Shown here piece by piece: positions 33,725-43,037 of a DNA stretch of 64,000 bases. The first letter of the stretch is position 1. Each line of letters opens with the position of its first letter. The notes beneath the pieces are model-generated. The model worked only from the letters and a program-made list of their open reading frames with translations, was not told the DNA's origin and did no database searches. The position numbers and the translations under genes were made by a program. This DNA is from Planctomycetota bacterium (GTDB lineage Bacteria > Planctomycetota > Planctomycetia > Planctomycetales > Planctomycetaceae), in assembly GCA_016872645.1 (NCBI GenBank), contig VGZH01000003.1, forward strand, positions 46,050 through 110,049, in the 5' to 3' direction.

Positions 33725-34510
33725 ATGTTGCCTCGGCGCGAGTTGTTTCCGCACGTCATCGAAATGAATCACCAAGCTCGTCGGCGGCTAGGGTGCTGCG
33801 TCTATCTGGTCGGTGACACGCGCGAGTGGCTGCTGATCGACATCGGCTACGCCGACACCACCGACGAAATCGTCGAAATGATCCGCCAGATGGACTTCCC
33901 GCTGGCCAACTGCAAGACGCTGATCGCCACGCACGCCGACGTGGACCACATTCAGGGCTTGGCCCGTGCTCGCGAGTTGTTCCCGAACGCCGAGACGGTC
34001 GCACATCCCGAATGCCAGCAACTGCTCGCCCACGGTGACCGAGTCCGCACCTATGCCGAGGTCAGCGCCCAAGGCATTTCGATTGACCTGCCGACCATCA
34101 CCATTGACCGAGCTATCAATGAGGGGGACACACTGACCGTTGGCGACCTGAAGTTGGAGGTCTGGCACACTCCCGGCCACACGCACAGTCAGTTGTCGTT
34201 CCGGCTGGGGAATCTCCTGTTCTCCGGCGACAACATTTATCGAGACGGCTGCGTTGGTCACATCGACGCCCATCACGGCAGCAACATTCCGGACTTCATC
34301 GCGTCACTGAAACGCATCCAATCCAGAGACATTGAATGGCTGTTACCGAGCCACGGCCCCGCGTTTCGCAAAGACGCGAAGCTGCTGCAAAAGGCGATCG
34401 ACCGGCTCGACCAGTACCAGCACATGGCCGACTTCGGCACCTGCGCAATCGACTGGCCGCTGCTCGATGAATGGGAATCCGAGATCGTCAAAGGGATCGC
34501 GCCGAAGTAG
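33725..34510 (+). CDS. Metallo-beta-lactamase fold hydrolase
   Basis: A 261-aa cytosolic MBL-fold hydrolase, glyoxalase II-like in layout. The metal motif is [10 protein letters not shown]. In the usual HxHxDH pattern the second His is Asp here (HADVDH), an atypical ligand set. Later ligands are His in [11 protein letters not shown], Asp in FSGDNIY, and His in LPSHGP. A C-terminal helical segment follows. The start at 33725 has AGGAG nine bases upstream, and an open frame continues to 33671 without support. The reaction is not predictable: thioesters, lactones and sulfur compounds are all possible. It is convergent with the next membrane-protein gene. Confidence 0.82.
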   Translation: MLPRRELFPHVIEMNHQARRRLGCCVYLVGDTREWLLIDIGYADTTDEIVEMIRQMDFPLANCKTLIATHADVDHIQGLARARELFPNAETVAHPECQQLLAHGDRVRTYAEVSAQGISIDLPTITIDRAINEGDTLTVGDLKLEVWHTPGHTHSQLSFRLGNLLFSGDNIYRDGCVGHIDAHHGSNIPDFIASLKRIQSRDIEWLLPSHGPAFRKDAKLLQKAIDRLDQYQHMADFGTCAIDWPLLDEWESEIVKGIAPK

Positions 34511-34519
34511 CGTTGTTGC

Positions 34520-35104
34520 TCAACTCCGCGTTGAACGACGCAGATGCTTGCGTCGTCGCAGCCAACGCCGGATCGCTCGCCACCGAGCACCGAGACCACG
34601 CCGTCCGCGCATCACGTGCAGCATTCGGCCGACAGTCTTCTTGATCGCCGACAGCCTGGCTCGCGTCGCCTGATATAGCGGCATCGCTTTGATCGCGTCG
34701 TACAGGCGGCTGCGAGTCGCAATCAGCCAGTCGTGCAGCCGAGCAAACCAGCCGATCGTCATCAGTTTCGGTTTGCAGATCACATACGACCGCGCGACGA
34801 TCGCCGTTCCCAGGATCTTCGCTCCCACAATCACACCCAGACCGATCAGCACATGCCCGTGAGTCATCAGCCACACGGCCGCCAGCTTGACAGGAAACAG
34901 AACCGCTCCCGGAATCAGGAACACCGCCATCGTCGGATATGGCGGCAGACGTTCGATGAATCGCTCAAACCACTTGATCAGCGGAAACTTTGCGACCCAG
35001 GCGGTCAGAACTTTGAGGTGCTCCCACAGCCACTCCTCGACCCACATCAGGAGCGCCGCGAGCACGATCAACGGCGGAGTCAGCAGTCGCTTCAACCAAA
35101 ACAT
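34520..35104 (-). CDS. Conserved membrane protein of unknown function
   Basis: A 194-aa protein with two or three membrane segments (PLIVLAALLMWVEEWLWE near the N-terminus; TMAVFLIPGAVLFPVKLAAV and HGHVLIGLGVIVGAKILG in the middle) and a strongly basic C-terminal tail. The segment FERFIERLPPYP and the TIGWFARLHDWL motif recur, from memory, in a conserved but unnamed bacterial membrane family also seen in proteobacteria. The ATG at 35104 has GGGG about six bases upstream and is preferred over 35110 and 35140. It is 48 nt downstream of the Spy-like gene on the same strand, so they are probably co-transcribed. Confidence 0.7.
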   Translation of the reverse strand: MFWLKRLLTPPLIVLAALLMWVEEWLWEHLKVLTAWVAKFPLIKWFERFIERLPPYPTMAVFLIPGAVLFPVKLAAVWLMTHGHVLIGLGVIVGAKILGTAIVARSYVICKPKLMTIGWFARLHDWLIATRSRLYDAIKAMPLYQATRARLSAIKKTVGRMLHVMRGRRGLGARWRAIRRWLRRRKHLRRSTRS

Positions 35105-35152
35105 GAGCATCCCCGAACGACAGACTCCGCCGCCGACCATCGCCTGATCCGA

Positions 35153-35752
35153 CTACTTGTTCTTGCGGTTCTTCGCCGCCTCTTGTTCGTCCGCGGACGC
35201 TTGGTCGAAGGCCGCCTTCTGATTCGGGGACAACAATCCCTCGAGTTTCACACGAAAATCGGCCACGACTCGCTCACGCATCTCGTTGCGGAGCCGTTCC
35301 TGAAGTTGATCGTCACCCTTCGACGCCACCAACTGCGGCTGAAACTCTTCGCTGACTGCTTTCGAGACTTCCAGATGGACCGCATTGATCCGATCGATCA
35401 GCGTTCGTTGGTCAGACGTGAGGATGTTGGAGACCTTGATCCGCAAACTTGTCTGAGCCTCGCTGACTAACTTGTGAGCCGCCTCGCGCTGAGCATCGGT
35501 CAAGTTCGGATCCTTGCGAGTCGCTGCACGGAGCGTTTCATTGTCGATCGTCTCGCGCCGAGCCGCATGAAGCTGCTCAATCTGTTGCGGCGACAAGAGC
35601 AACGTGGCATTCAGACCCGGTACGAACTGGTCAGAGAATTCCCGCTTAGGTGCCGACCAAAAAGGAAAATTCCCAATCGCCGGCTTCTTCTCGGCCGCCA
35701 AAGCGGTCGCTGCCAAAGCAAACACAACCGTCAGGGCCAAAGCTCGATTCAT
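35153..35752 (-). CDS. Exported Spy/CpxP-like helical protein
   Basis: A 199-aa protein with a clear signal peptide (MNRALALTVVFALAATALA, cleavage before AEKK). The mature part is almost entirely charged amphipathic helices with two LLSPQQ/LLSPNQ motifs (ATLLLSPQQIEQL and GLLSPNQKAAFDQA), which resemble the LTxxQ-type repeats of Spy/CpxP periplasmic chaperone-like proteins and planctomycete relatives. A role in envelope stress or protein folding is inferred only from this. The ATG has GGAGGG six bases upstream. It precedes the small membrane-protein gene in a leftward pair. Confidence 0.65.
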   Translation of the reverse strand: MNRALALTVVFALAATALAAEKKPAIGNFPFWSAPKREFSDQFVPGLNATLLLSPQQIEQLHAARRETIDNETLRAATRKDPNLTDAQREAAHKLVSEAQTSLRIKVSNILTSDQRTLIDRINAVHLEVSKAVSEEFQPQLVASKGDDQLQERLRNEMRERVVADFRVKLEGLLSPNQKAAFDQASADEQEAAKNRKNK

Positions 35753-36186
35753 GAAAAACCCTCCGGAAAAAGTGATGGTACGGCTGATCATCACGTTACT
35801 TGGCAAAAGTCCCGAACGCTACCGCCGCTTGGCACGTTCAATCCAGGTTCATTCCAGCGGCTCAGCGACCGCGGTGCTGATCCCCGTCGTTCCTTAGCCA
35901 TTTCTGCAGTAGAAGAGCCGCGGATGACTCCCCTCGCGAACGACGTGCGGGTATTCGGTCATTTTGCTCTTTCAGCCTTTGCCCGTCAGTGGCAACGCGA
36001 GGTTTTCGCCAGGAGCACCGCGTGTCCAAGTGGCGCCGTCGGAACTGGCGGCTTCGCAGCATCGTCAGCACCGACCACGCGCGGCAGCGACCAAGCCACC
36101 GCCAATCGCACAAGAAAGTTTCGCCGAGAACTCGCAAGATCGATCATTTAATGGATTGCATTTTCTGATCGGGGATGAGGCATCGA
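35753..36186. other. Non-coding gap, no gene seen
   Basis: About 430 bp lie between the disrupted sialidase-like gene and the Spy-like gene. I find no frame with a recognisable product, no strong hairpin and no RNA gene. The right part must contain the end of the sialidase transcript, and the left part the promoter of the leftward Spy-like gene. Confidence 0.4.
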
Positions 36187-39100
36187 TCATAGACTCAGCG
36201 CGAAGACCGTCGCGTGATCGAGATGCAGCCGCAGGAGATACCGACCGGGAGGGAGCTGATCCAGCCGGCGCTCTTTCCAAGTCACGATGTGACGCAGTGA
36301 ATCTCCTTCAATGGGGATCACGTCCTCCTTCGAGTAGCCACGTAATCGGTAGCCTTCTTCGGTGAGCAATTCGACTCGCACCGCACCGCCAGTCGCATCG
36401 GCGTTGAGTGTGATCTCTCGGCAGCCGCTCAGGTCGAGCGGTTTGAGCGTCACTTGGCCGATGTGCTCCAGCGGTTTCTTCAGCGTGACTTGAGCACTTT
36501 TCGCTACCGGTCGGATGCCGGAGAAGCGATCGCGCGGAATGCTGGCCACACCGACGCCGCTTCGTTCGCCCGGCTCAGACTTCACGCCGCCGATCGGCGA
36601 TTGGTTATAGGCTCCGTAGTAGAACCGGATCTCGTCCGCCAGTACGACCGGCGTCGAATTTGTGAAGATCGAGTGGCTGTCGAACTGCCCCGATTCACTG
36701 CGAGCGAGAAATGGCTGGTCACGAAACGGTCGCTCCCAGCGGAGGCTGTCGCGGCTTCTCATCAGCTCGATTTCGATCGCTCCCTCCGCGCGGCGATTCA
36801 GAATCTGATTGAGATTGATGTAGCAGTTATTGTGCAGGAAGACTGGCGACGTGTGAAACTCGTACTCCGGGTTGTCGTGCTCATCCGGACCAAGTACCCA
36901 TTGCGGCATCGACCACGTCACAAAGTCGCGGCTCTCGATCCGGCCAAGCCCGTGCTTCCAAGCGGCTCCGCCGTCCGGCGAGTCCATTCACATCTTGGCA
37001 TAGATGACGAACATTCCGCGCGGCTCGTCCAAAAAGACATCGACAGCGGGTACATCCAGGTTTTGCGATACGGCTTGCCGGTTTGCGGAGTCTCGAAGTA
37101 CGGACTCTCGTCTGCGAATCTCGGCTGTTGCCCGCGTCCACCGTATGACGTGCAATACAGCGGCGCGTCGGAATTTTTGGTCCAACGGATGCCGTCAGCC
37201 GAGAACGCGACGTGCAAACCCGCTTCCTCTCGGCCGTCCTTCATCGACCAGTCGTAGTACGCCATCTTGTACTTGTGAGCCGGATTCGGCTCGCGCGGAT
37301 CGACCAACACCGAGTTGCAATACCGGTCGCCGTAGCCGCCATTGCCGATCAGCACGATGTTCGTTTTTGCGTGCTCTTTGAACGGAAACAGATCGAACTC
37401 AGGTTTGACGAAGTTCGCGCCGTCATCGGACTCGGCATAGCAGACAACGCATTCCAGCCGTTTGTCCCCGGCACGCTTGCCGGCGTAGGCCTGATACCAA
37501 AGCTGATATTTTCCGGTGGCGACGTCGCGATGGACACTGGTCCAGCCGATGGCGACTTCCCATGGCTTCGTTTGTGAGATCACCCCCTTCTCCGTCAGCC
37601 GCTTCGCCGGTTGGAGGACACGCTCGGTGCCGGAGCGGTGCAGCACGTCGTGATCGTCCACGAACATCAACGTCTGACCGCGAGTCGCTTTCGCCGACGA
37701 ATTCGAATTCGACACAAATGGTTCGGACGAGGTGAAATCGTCCAGCCAGCTTGTCGGAATTCGAACGAAGTGCAATTCCGGTCGATACGTCTGCCCCGCG
37801 CGGGACAGCTCGTACAACAAACCGATCTGGCCGTCCGGCAACCATGCCAGGCATGAGTACTCCGTCGGTCCGGCATCAATCGGCTTCGCAATCGGCCATG
37901 ACTGACCTTCATCGCGGCTCAATCGCAGAGTCAGATTGCGGCGTGTCGATCCGGGCGGGTTGCAGAAGAGCCAACGGCTTTGATCGTCCTGCGATGGCAG
38001 CGCAAACAGAGATGCTTGGCATCCCGGCTCCGGCAAGTTTCGATCGAGCTGCGGTTCGCTCCACGTCTGCCCTCCATCACGGCTGATCGCAACCGAACGG
38101 AAGCCCTGCTTTTTCGTGCCGCGCATGTTGAACACGACTGTTCCGTCACGCCGCTCGATCGCCTGACACTCGGCGGTGTTCTCACCGACGGTCTCGCCGA
38201 GCTTCCAGGTCGTGCCGTGATCGTCACTGAAGATCGCATGGCTGCGGTACATCCCCGAACCAGACTCCGTGTGATAGCTCGGAATCAGCAGCCGGCCATT
38301 TGCAAGTTGGATGCCAATCCCCGGACCAGTGCCGTACCAACCCCATTTCTCTTGCCGAGCGGTTGCCGAGATGTCGCGAGGCTCGGACCACGTCGCTCCG
38401 TCGTCGTCACTGCGAATGACCCACACGGTCGTTGGCCCGCTGCTCTGACCGGCGACAATTTGCGATTCAGTGAACTGCCCGGGGCTGCGCGTGAACGGCA
38501 ACCAGATCGTGCCCGTCTCGCGATCCACGACCGGACACGGATTCCCCAGCGTGTCGTTGCCGAGATCGGCGATTGTCTGCAACGGCTGCCAAGTCCGTCC
38601 CGCATCGACGCTGCGCCGCAACACAAGGTCGATGTTTCCCGTCAGTCCACCCCCATCGACTCGCCCTTCGCAGATCGCCAACAACGTACCCTTCTTCGTC
38701 ACCAGCAGCGAAGGGATGCGATACCGTTTGAACTGGCCGTCGTTGGAAACAAATAACGCTTGTGTCGAGCGCGCCGCTGACGACGACATGTCGCGCGGCG
38801 CAGCGGCAAGTTCGCCCCGGATCACGGCAAGCCACATCTCCGCCGCGCGACGCTGGCCGATGCCGCTGAAATGACGACGTGATTTCGCATCGCCACGGTT
38901 CTCGCCAGCCAGCGTGTCGGTGTCGGGACCGGGTCGGAAGCCAGGGAGTTTGACGAGTTCGTCGATCGCGCCGCGGATACGGGCTTCGCCGGTCGGATCG
39001 TTGTAGACGGTCGGATGCAGCGTCGATTTCGCCAACAGCCACGGCGGCTCGAAGCCCCACGCTTTCGCGGCGGTCTCGCGGATCGACTTGAGATTCTCAA

Positions 39101-39968
39101 CGTACTTCGCCACCGTCGTCTTCGCGATGACGTCGGACTCCCCTTGCTGCCAAAGGACCGCGCGGAAGCGGCCGAGCGTTTTCCCGGTCTTCACGAGTCG
39201 CGCATGTAGTTGGCCGTCTGGCATCCATTGGTGTGACGAGGTTCCTCCGACTGCGACGTTCGCGAACCCAATCGGCACGCGCAACTCCTTCGCCAACGCA
39301 TCTCCCAACGGCGGCCAGATCGAACCACCGTCACTGCCATCCGACGTCGGCTGCGGATCGTGCGCGATTCCCCAAGTCCCCTTCACCGAATCAAACGCGA
39401 CGACTCGGCCGTGAGGCTCTGCAACTTTGAATCGCTCGTCGTTGCAGTTGGTCGCGTAGGACTGACCGGCCACAACGAACAGTTCGCCGACTCCGATCGG
39501 TTCGACTGTGCTGAACATGACCGAGTCAGTGCTGACTCGGCCGCGCACCTCAAGGCGATACCAACCTCCCGCCGCGACGCGCACGGTCGACTCAAAGGCC
39601 GAGTCCTGCACTTTGACATCAAGCTTCGCCCAATCGGTGCCGCGACCAGCCGCTCCTTCCAGAGTCACGACGCGAAACTCCCACATAGCCCGTTCCGCAC
39701 CATTGGGGACTTCACCGCGTACGCGGATTTCAGCATTTCCCGCAGCAGGTTCGGTCCCCGTGCGTTGTACGACTTGATGCGGCATCGGAGAGGTCAGCTT
39801 GAGCACCGTCACTTCGGAGGCCTCGGCGACAAATCCGTGCAGGCATATCGTCGCTGCCGACAGCCACAACAGAGCCATCGAAAATATTGAACGATGTTCG
39901 AGTGAATCTCTCTGGACTCCGTTCAACGCCGACGGGTTACGACAAACTTGCTGCGCTTGCTTGATCAT
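36187..39968 (-). pseudogene. Sialate O-acetylesterase/sialidase/glycosidase-like chimera, disrupted
   Basis: An exported multidomain gene of about 1,260 codons. A SASA esterase domain (residues about 165-385: VVAGQSYATN, QQGESD) precedes a sialidase propeller (about 405-745: the RIPS motif YRIPSLL and five Asp boxes such as SVDAGRTW, SDDDGATW and SRDEGQSW). A five-bladed propeller resembling GH32/43-type enzymes follows. Near 37040 the frame breaks at a run of five T; one extra T restores SFLDEPRGMFVIYAKM. That frame then meets TGA at 36988-36990, and the last 266 codons continue immediately (MDSPDGG, then WKHGLGRIESRDF). The intact parts before the break could still give a two-domain secreted protein. 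The start at 39968 is tentative. Confidence 0.75.
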
Positions 39969-40494
39969 CTTTGCTTCCACTCGTGACTGGCGAACGTACC
40001 GTAGTCTCACCGGGACGGGCATGTTATCCGTCTTTTTCGTTTGTGCATGGGACACCAACGACAGTTGCCCCAAGGCCAACGTCGATTGGCTTCCCAAGTC
40101 TGAGCGACCGGACGTGGGCGACGGGTCTCCAGGGTGGGTTCTGTGGATCGTGTCGTTGGTACGGCGCTGGGCCGGCACGTCCGCCGGTCGTTCGCAACAC
40201 AATCCCACCGATCCGTGCGACAGGCGTGCTAGCGTTGAGCGGCAAGGACGGCAGGATGGCACTCATCCGCGAGTCGAGCAGGCGCGGCACAGGGCGGAGG
40301 ATGCTCGCAATGCCGATCTCATGCGGCTTCGGCGCGTCGAGACTGTCCGGCCAAGAAGCGAGTCACAGTAAAAAATTCGAGACGAATCACTTGCTTCTCA
40401 GAGAAGTGTGTTGCCGATCCTTTTGGGGCTTCCGACAGACAAAGGATGAAACGAACGCGACGAATGGATTCGTGAGCGTCTGAAAGCCAACACC
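39969..40494. other. Divergent promoter region, no gene seen
   Basis: About 525 bp lie between the leftward sialidase chimera and the rightward lipoprotein gene. An open frame runs through it on the left strand but has no family resemblance and no start signal. No clear -35/-10 pair could be assigned. Promoters for both flanking genes are expected here. Confidence 0.4.
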
Positions 40495-41088
40495 ATGTCG
40501 TTCCGACCGACGACCCTTGCCGTTGCTACCACCGGCCTGATCGCCGCGGCGGGACTTATTGGCTGTCAGGTGCCACGAACCTTGAGATCGTTCGAATCGC
40601 GATCCTTGCCATGGCAGCGGGTGCCTGATCCGCGTCCGCGTCGCGAACAGGATCAAGGGGAATTCGAAACCTACGTCCCAAAAACCGAGATCGTTCCAAA
40701 CAATAATCCCAAACAGGCGCTTCCGGATCAGTCACAATTGCGGCTGCCACCCGAACCAACGACTTCACCTGATCCGGCCGCCGACATCCGCCCGATTCCC
40801 GTTCCTCCAGCAGCGGAGCTCGAAGAACCACAAGCTCGTCGTTGGAAACCATCGCCACCACACCGACCGTCCACACAAGGGCCACAATACGCCAGTCAGA
40901 GCGAAACCTCGTTGGAGGAATTCAATTTGCCTCCGGCGCGAGTCACCTACAACACTGAATCCACAACGGATGAGCCAACGATCGCAACAGACCCTGAGCA
41001 TCAAAGTACTTCACCACCAAGCCTGTTTCGCCCGGCAGGGGCTGCCAAGAAAATAATTGACACCATGAAACGCACACTGGCTCGGTAG
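40495..41088 (+). CDS. Predicted proline-rich lipoprotein, hypothetical
   Basis: A 197-aa protein with a signal peptide and lipobox GLIGC (Cys24). The mature part is rich in Pro, Ser, Thr, Gln and Glu and looks disordered throughout, ending in a short amphipathic helix (AAKKIIDTMKRTLAR). No family is recognised. The ribosome binding site is weak. It is a single rightward gene that ends 97 nt before a strong terminator. Confidence 0.65.
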   Translation: MSFRPTTLAVATTGLIAAAGLIGCQVPRTLRSFESRSLPWQRVPDPRPRREQDQGEFETYVPKTEIVPNNNPKQALPDQSQLRLPPEPTTSPDPAADIRPIPVPPAAELEEPQARRWKPSPPHRPSTQGPQYASQSETSLEEFNLPPARVTYNTESTTDEPTIATDPEHQSTSPPSLFRPAGAAKKIIDTMKRTLAR

Positions 41089-41184
41089 TGATTTCAAAAA
41101 CATTGATCACCATCACGAAGTTTCGAGGACCACAATCGCTCCGGAGTTGATTCATCGAGTCTTTTCCAAGTGTCCTTGGGGCTG

Positions 41185-41240
41185 GGAGGGTTGAGGCGTT
41201 GCTGGGAGCTTGCTCCCGCCGCTTCAACCCTTCTTTTTTT
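41185..41240 (+). terminator. Rho-independent terminator
   Basis: GGAGGGTTGAGGCG pairs with CGCCGCTTCAACCCTT. The loop itself contains the hairpin GGGAGC-TT-GCTCCC. CTTTTTTT follows at 41233-41240. It lies downstream of the rightward lipoprotein gene and just before the end of the leftward HEAT-repeat gene. The stem could serve both directions, but the U-run supports the rightward one. Confidence 0.85.
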
Positions 41241-41260
41241 GACCCGACGATGACTCCCAG

Positions 41261-43015
41261 TCACTCTTGCTCACTCGACTTCACTTCGATTGGCTCCAAG
41301 AACCAGCCGGATCGCATCACGATCGCGGGCTTCAACTCGGGGAATTTCTCGCCCATCATTTCCTGAAGCGCCCAACGAATCTGCAGATTCATCGTCTCTG
41401 GCGGCCCCTTGCCGAAGAGAAATTTCTGAGTTGGTTCCGCCTGAGTCCGCGTCTTCATCCGAGCCATCGACACCACACTCATGGTTTTCACGGATTCTAA
41501 TTCGGGAGGAAAGAGCGAGGGGTCCGTCAGTCGCCCGAACAGCAACTTGGCCAATTCTTCATCCGGTTGCCCCGCGTGCAAATGCCCGAGCGCCCAGATC
41601 GCCGTCGTGCGCGACATTAGACCCATTGTCATATCTTTCGGGATGTAACGCCTGAGCAACTCTTCGGCCGGAGCGTACTTCATCAATCCCAGTGCTTCGA
41701 ACAACAGCCCAACCTGTATATCGAGCGACGGGCGCGGCGTATCTTTCTTCCGGAATTCAGTCTGTCGAAGCGCCTTGTCGAGAATTGCCGGGAGCGACTC
41801 CGGCACCGCGAGTTTACGCAATCCCCAAGCCGCAGAAATCAGCACTTCATCCCGCGGAGCCTCCAGCAACTCCACCAATCGACCCGCAGCCGGCTTGTGA
41901 TCGAGTGCCGCCAGCAGCAGGGCTGCTTGCTCCTGACCGCGCCAATCGTCGTTGGCCAACACGGCACTGGTTGCTTCTCGGATCGTTCCGTCGAGTTCCT
42001 CTGTCCGCGACAGACGAAACAAAGACTCGCGCACCATCGCACGCAAGCCTGAGTGCGGATCATTGAGCATTCGAGCCAGCGTGACGACTCGTTCCGGAGT
42101 GGGTCGAGCCACAAATGCCAATGCTCCTTGTCGGCGGACGTTCGAGTCATCATTCCGCATCGCCTGTTCGGCGATCGGCAGCACCAGACTCGGATCATTC
42201 GCATTCAGACTGACCAATGCCGCAGCCGCGACGCTTGGCTCGGAGTCTTGCGCGAGTTGCAACAACGCAGCTTGCGCCGCATCGCTGCGATGCCGGTCAA
42301 GAAGGGCCACTTGACACAGACGATCAAAGATCGAGGCCGACCCCTTGTTCCCGAAGCGCCGAGCCTCCTCTTCCAGGCCTGAATCCTTCAAGGCACCAAC
42401 GGCTCGAACCGCCTCCAATCGAGCCGCCGCCGGACGCTGTGGATCATGTGCGATCACCAAGAGCGACTCGACGCAGGCCCTATCATCGGATTCACGGAGT
42501 GAGCGAATCGCCAGAATGAGATCAAGCCGTCGAGTGCCCGGGGTCGTCAATCGCTTCCGCCAGACTTTGCGGGCCGGCTCGAATTTCCATTTCGCCAATG
42601 CTGGCTCAATTAGCTGCCGCAAGTCGCTTCCCTGCCGTTGCGACGCCTCGAACAAGACAGAGGCGGCATCCTTTGCGTCCAAAACAATGAGCGCTCGCGC
42701 CGCTGCGAAACGAGCCGCGGAATGCGACCCTTCGGCAGACACAATCTTCGTCAGAGCCGGCTTCGCATTTTCGATGTCAGGAAGATCCAAAGCGTGGACC
42801 TCGGCGATCGTTTCCGCCGCCATCCGCTGCATCTCAGCTTCCGGCCGAGCCAGCGCATTCAACCACAACGGCAGTACATTCTCCGGAAAGATCATGATCG
42901 GATCCGGTGCTCTCACATCGGGATCACGATCCATCGCGAATTCAACGCGAATCTCGCCGTGCGCTTTGCCGACGGAGAGGCAACACACCATTAGCCAACA
43001 AATCATTGCACGCAT
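41261..43015 (-). CDS. Exported HEAT-repeat protein
   Basis: A 584-aa protein with a signal peptide (MICWLMVCCLSVGKAHG) and a long alpha-solenoid of HEAT-like repeats. Many units share the AAxxLxxLA or ARLEAVRAVGAL pattern, for example SVAAAALVSLN, NVRRQGALAFVA, GLRAMVRESLFRL and EVLISAAWGLRKLA. It should act as a protein-binding scaffold outside the cytoplasm. The ATG at 43015 has GGGGAG about seven bases upstream. It is last in a tight leftward operon of membrane auxiliary, ATPase, permease and HEAT protein, with 22 nt from the permease stop, which suggests that it works with the transporter. Confidence 0.78.
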   Translation of the reverse strand: MRAMICWLMVCCLSVGKAHGEIRVEFAMDRDPDVRAPDPIMIFPENVLPLWLNALARPEAEMQRMAAETIAEVHALDLPDIENAKPALTKIVSAEGSHSAARFAAARALIVLDAKDAASVLFEASQRQGSDLRQLIEPALAKWKFEPARKVWRKRLTTPGTRRLDLILAIRSLRESDDRACVESLLVIAHDPQRPAAARLEAVRAVGALKDSGLEEEARRFGNKGSASIFDRLCQVALLDRHRSDAAQAALLQLAQDSEPSVAAAALVSLNANDPSLVLPIAEQAMRNDDSNVRRQGALAFVARPTPERVVTLARMLNDPHSGLRAMVRESLFRLSRTEELDGTIREATSAVLANDDWRGQEQAALLLAALDHKPAAGRLVELLEAPRDEVLISAAWGLRKLAVPESLPAILDKALRQTEFRKKDTPRPSLDIQVGLLFEALGLMKYAPAEELLRRYIPKDMTMGLMSRTTAIWALGHLHAGQPDEELAKLLFGRLTDPSLFPPELESVKTMSVVSMARMKTRTQAEPTQKFLFGKGPPETMNLQIRWALQEMMGEKFPELKPAIVMRSGWFLEPIEVKSSEQE

Positions 43016-43037
43016 CGCAGACTCCCCAATGCTCACG

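Noticed and set aside
36988..37060. Programmed -1 frameshifting in the sialidase chimera
   Set aside because: The run of five T does not form a canonical X-XXY-YYZ slippery heptamer in the zero frame, and a TGA follows shortly after in the new frame, so recoding would still not yield the full protein.
36918..40262. Start of the sialidase frame at 40262
   Set aside because: The first 98 codons upstream of 39968 have no family similarity and no start signal. The signal peptide lies after 39968.
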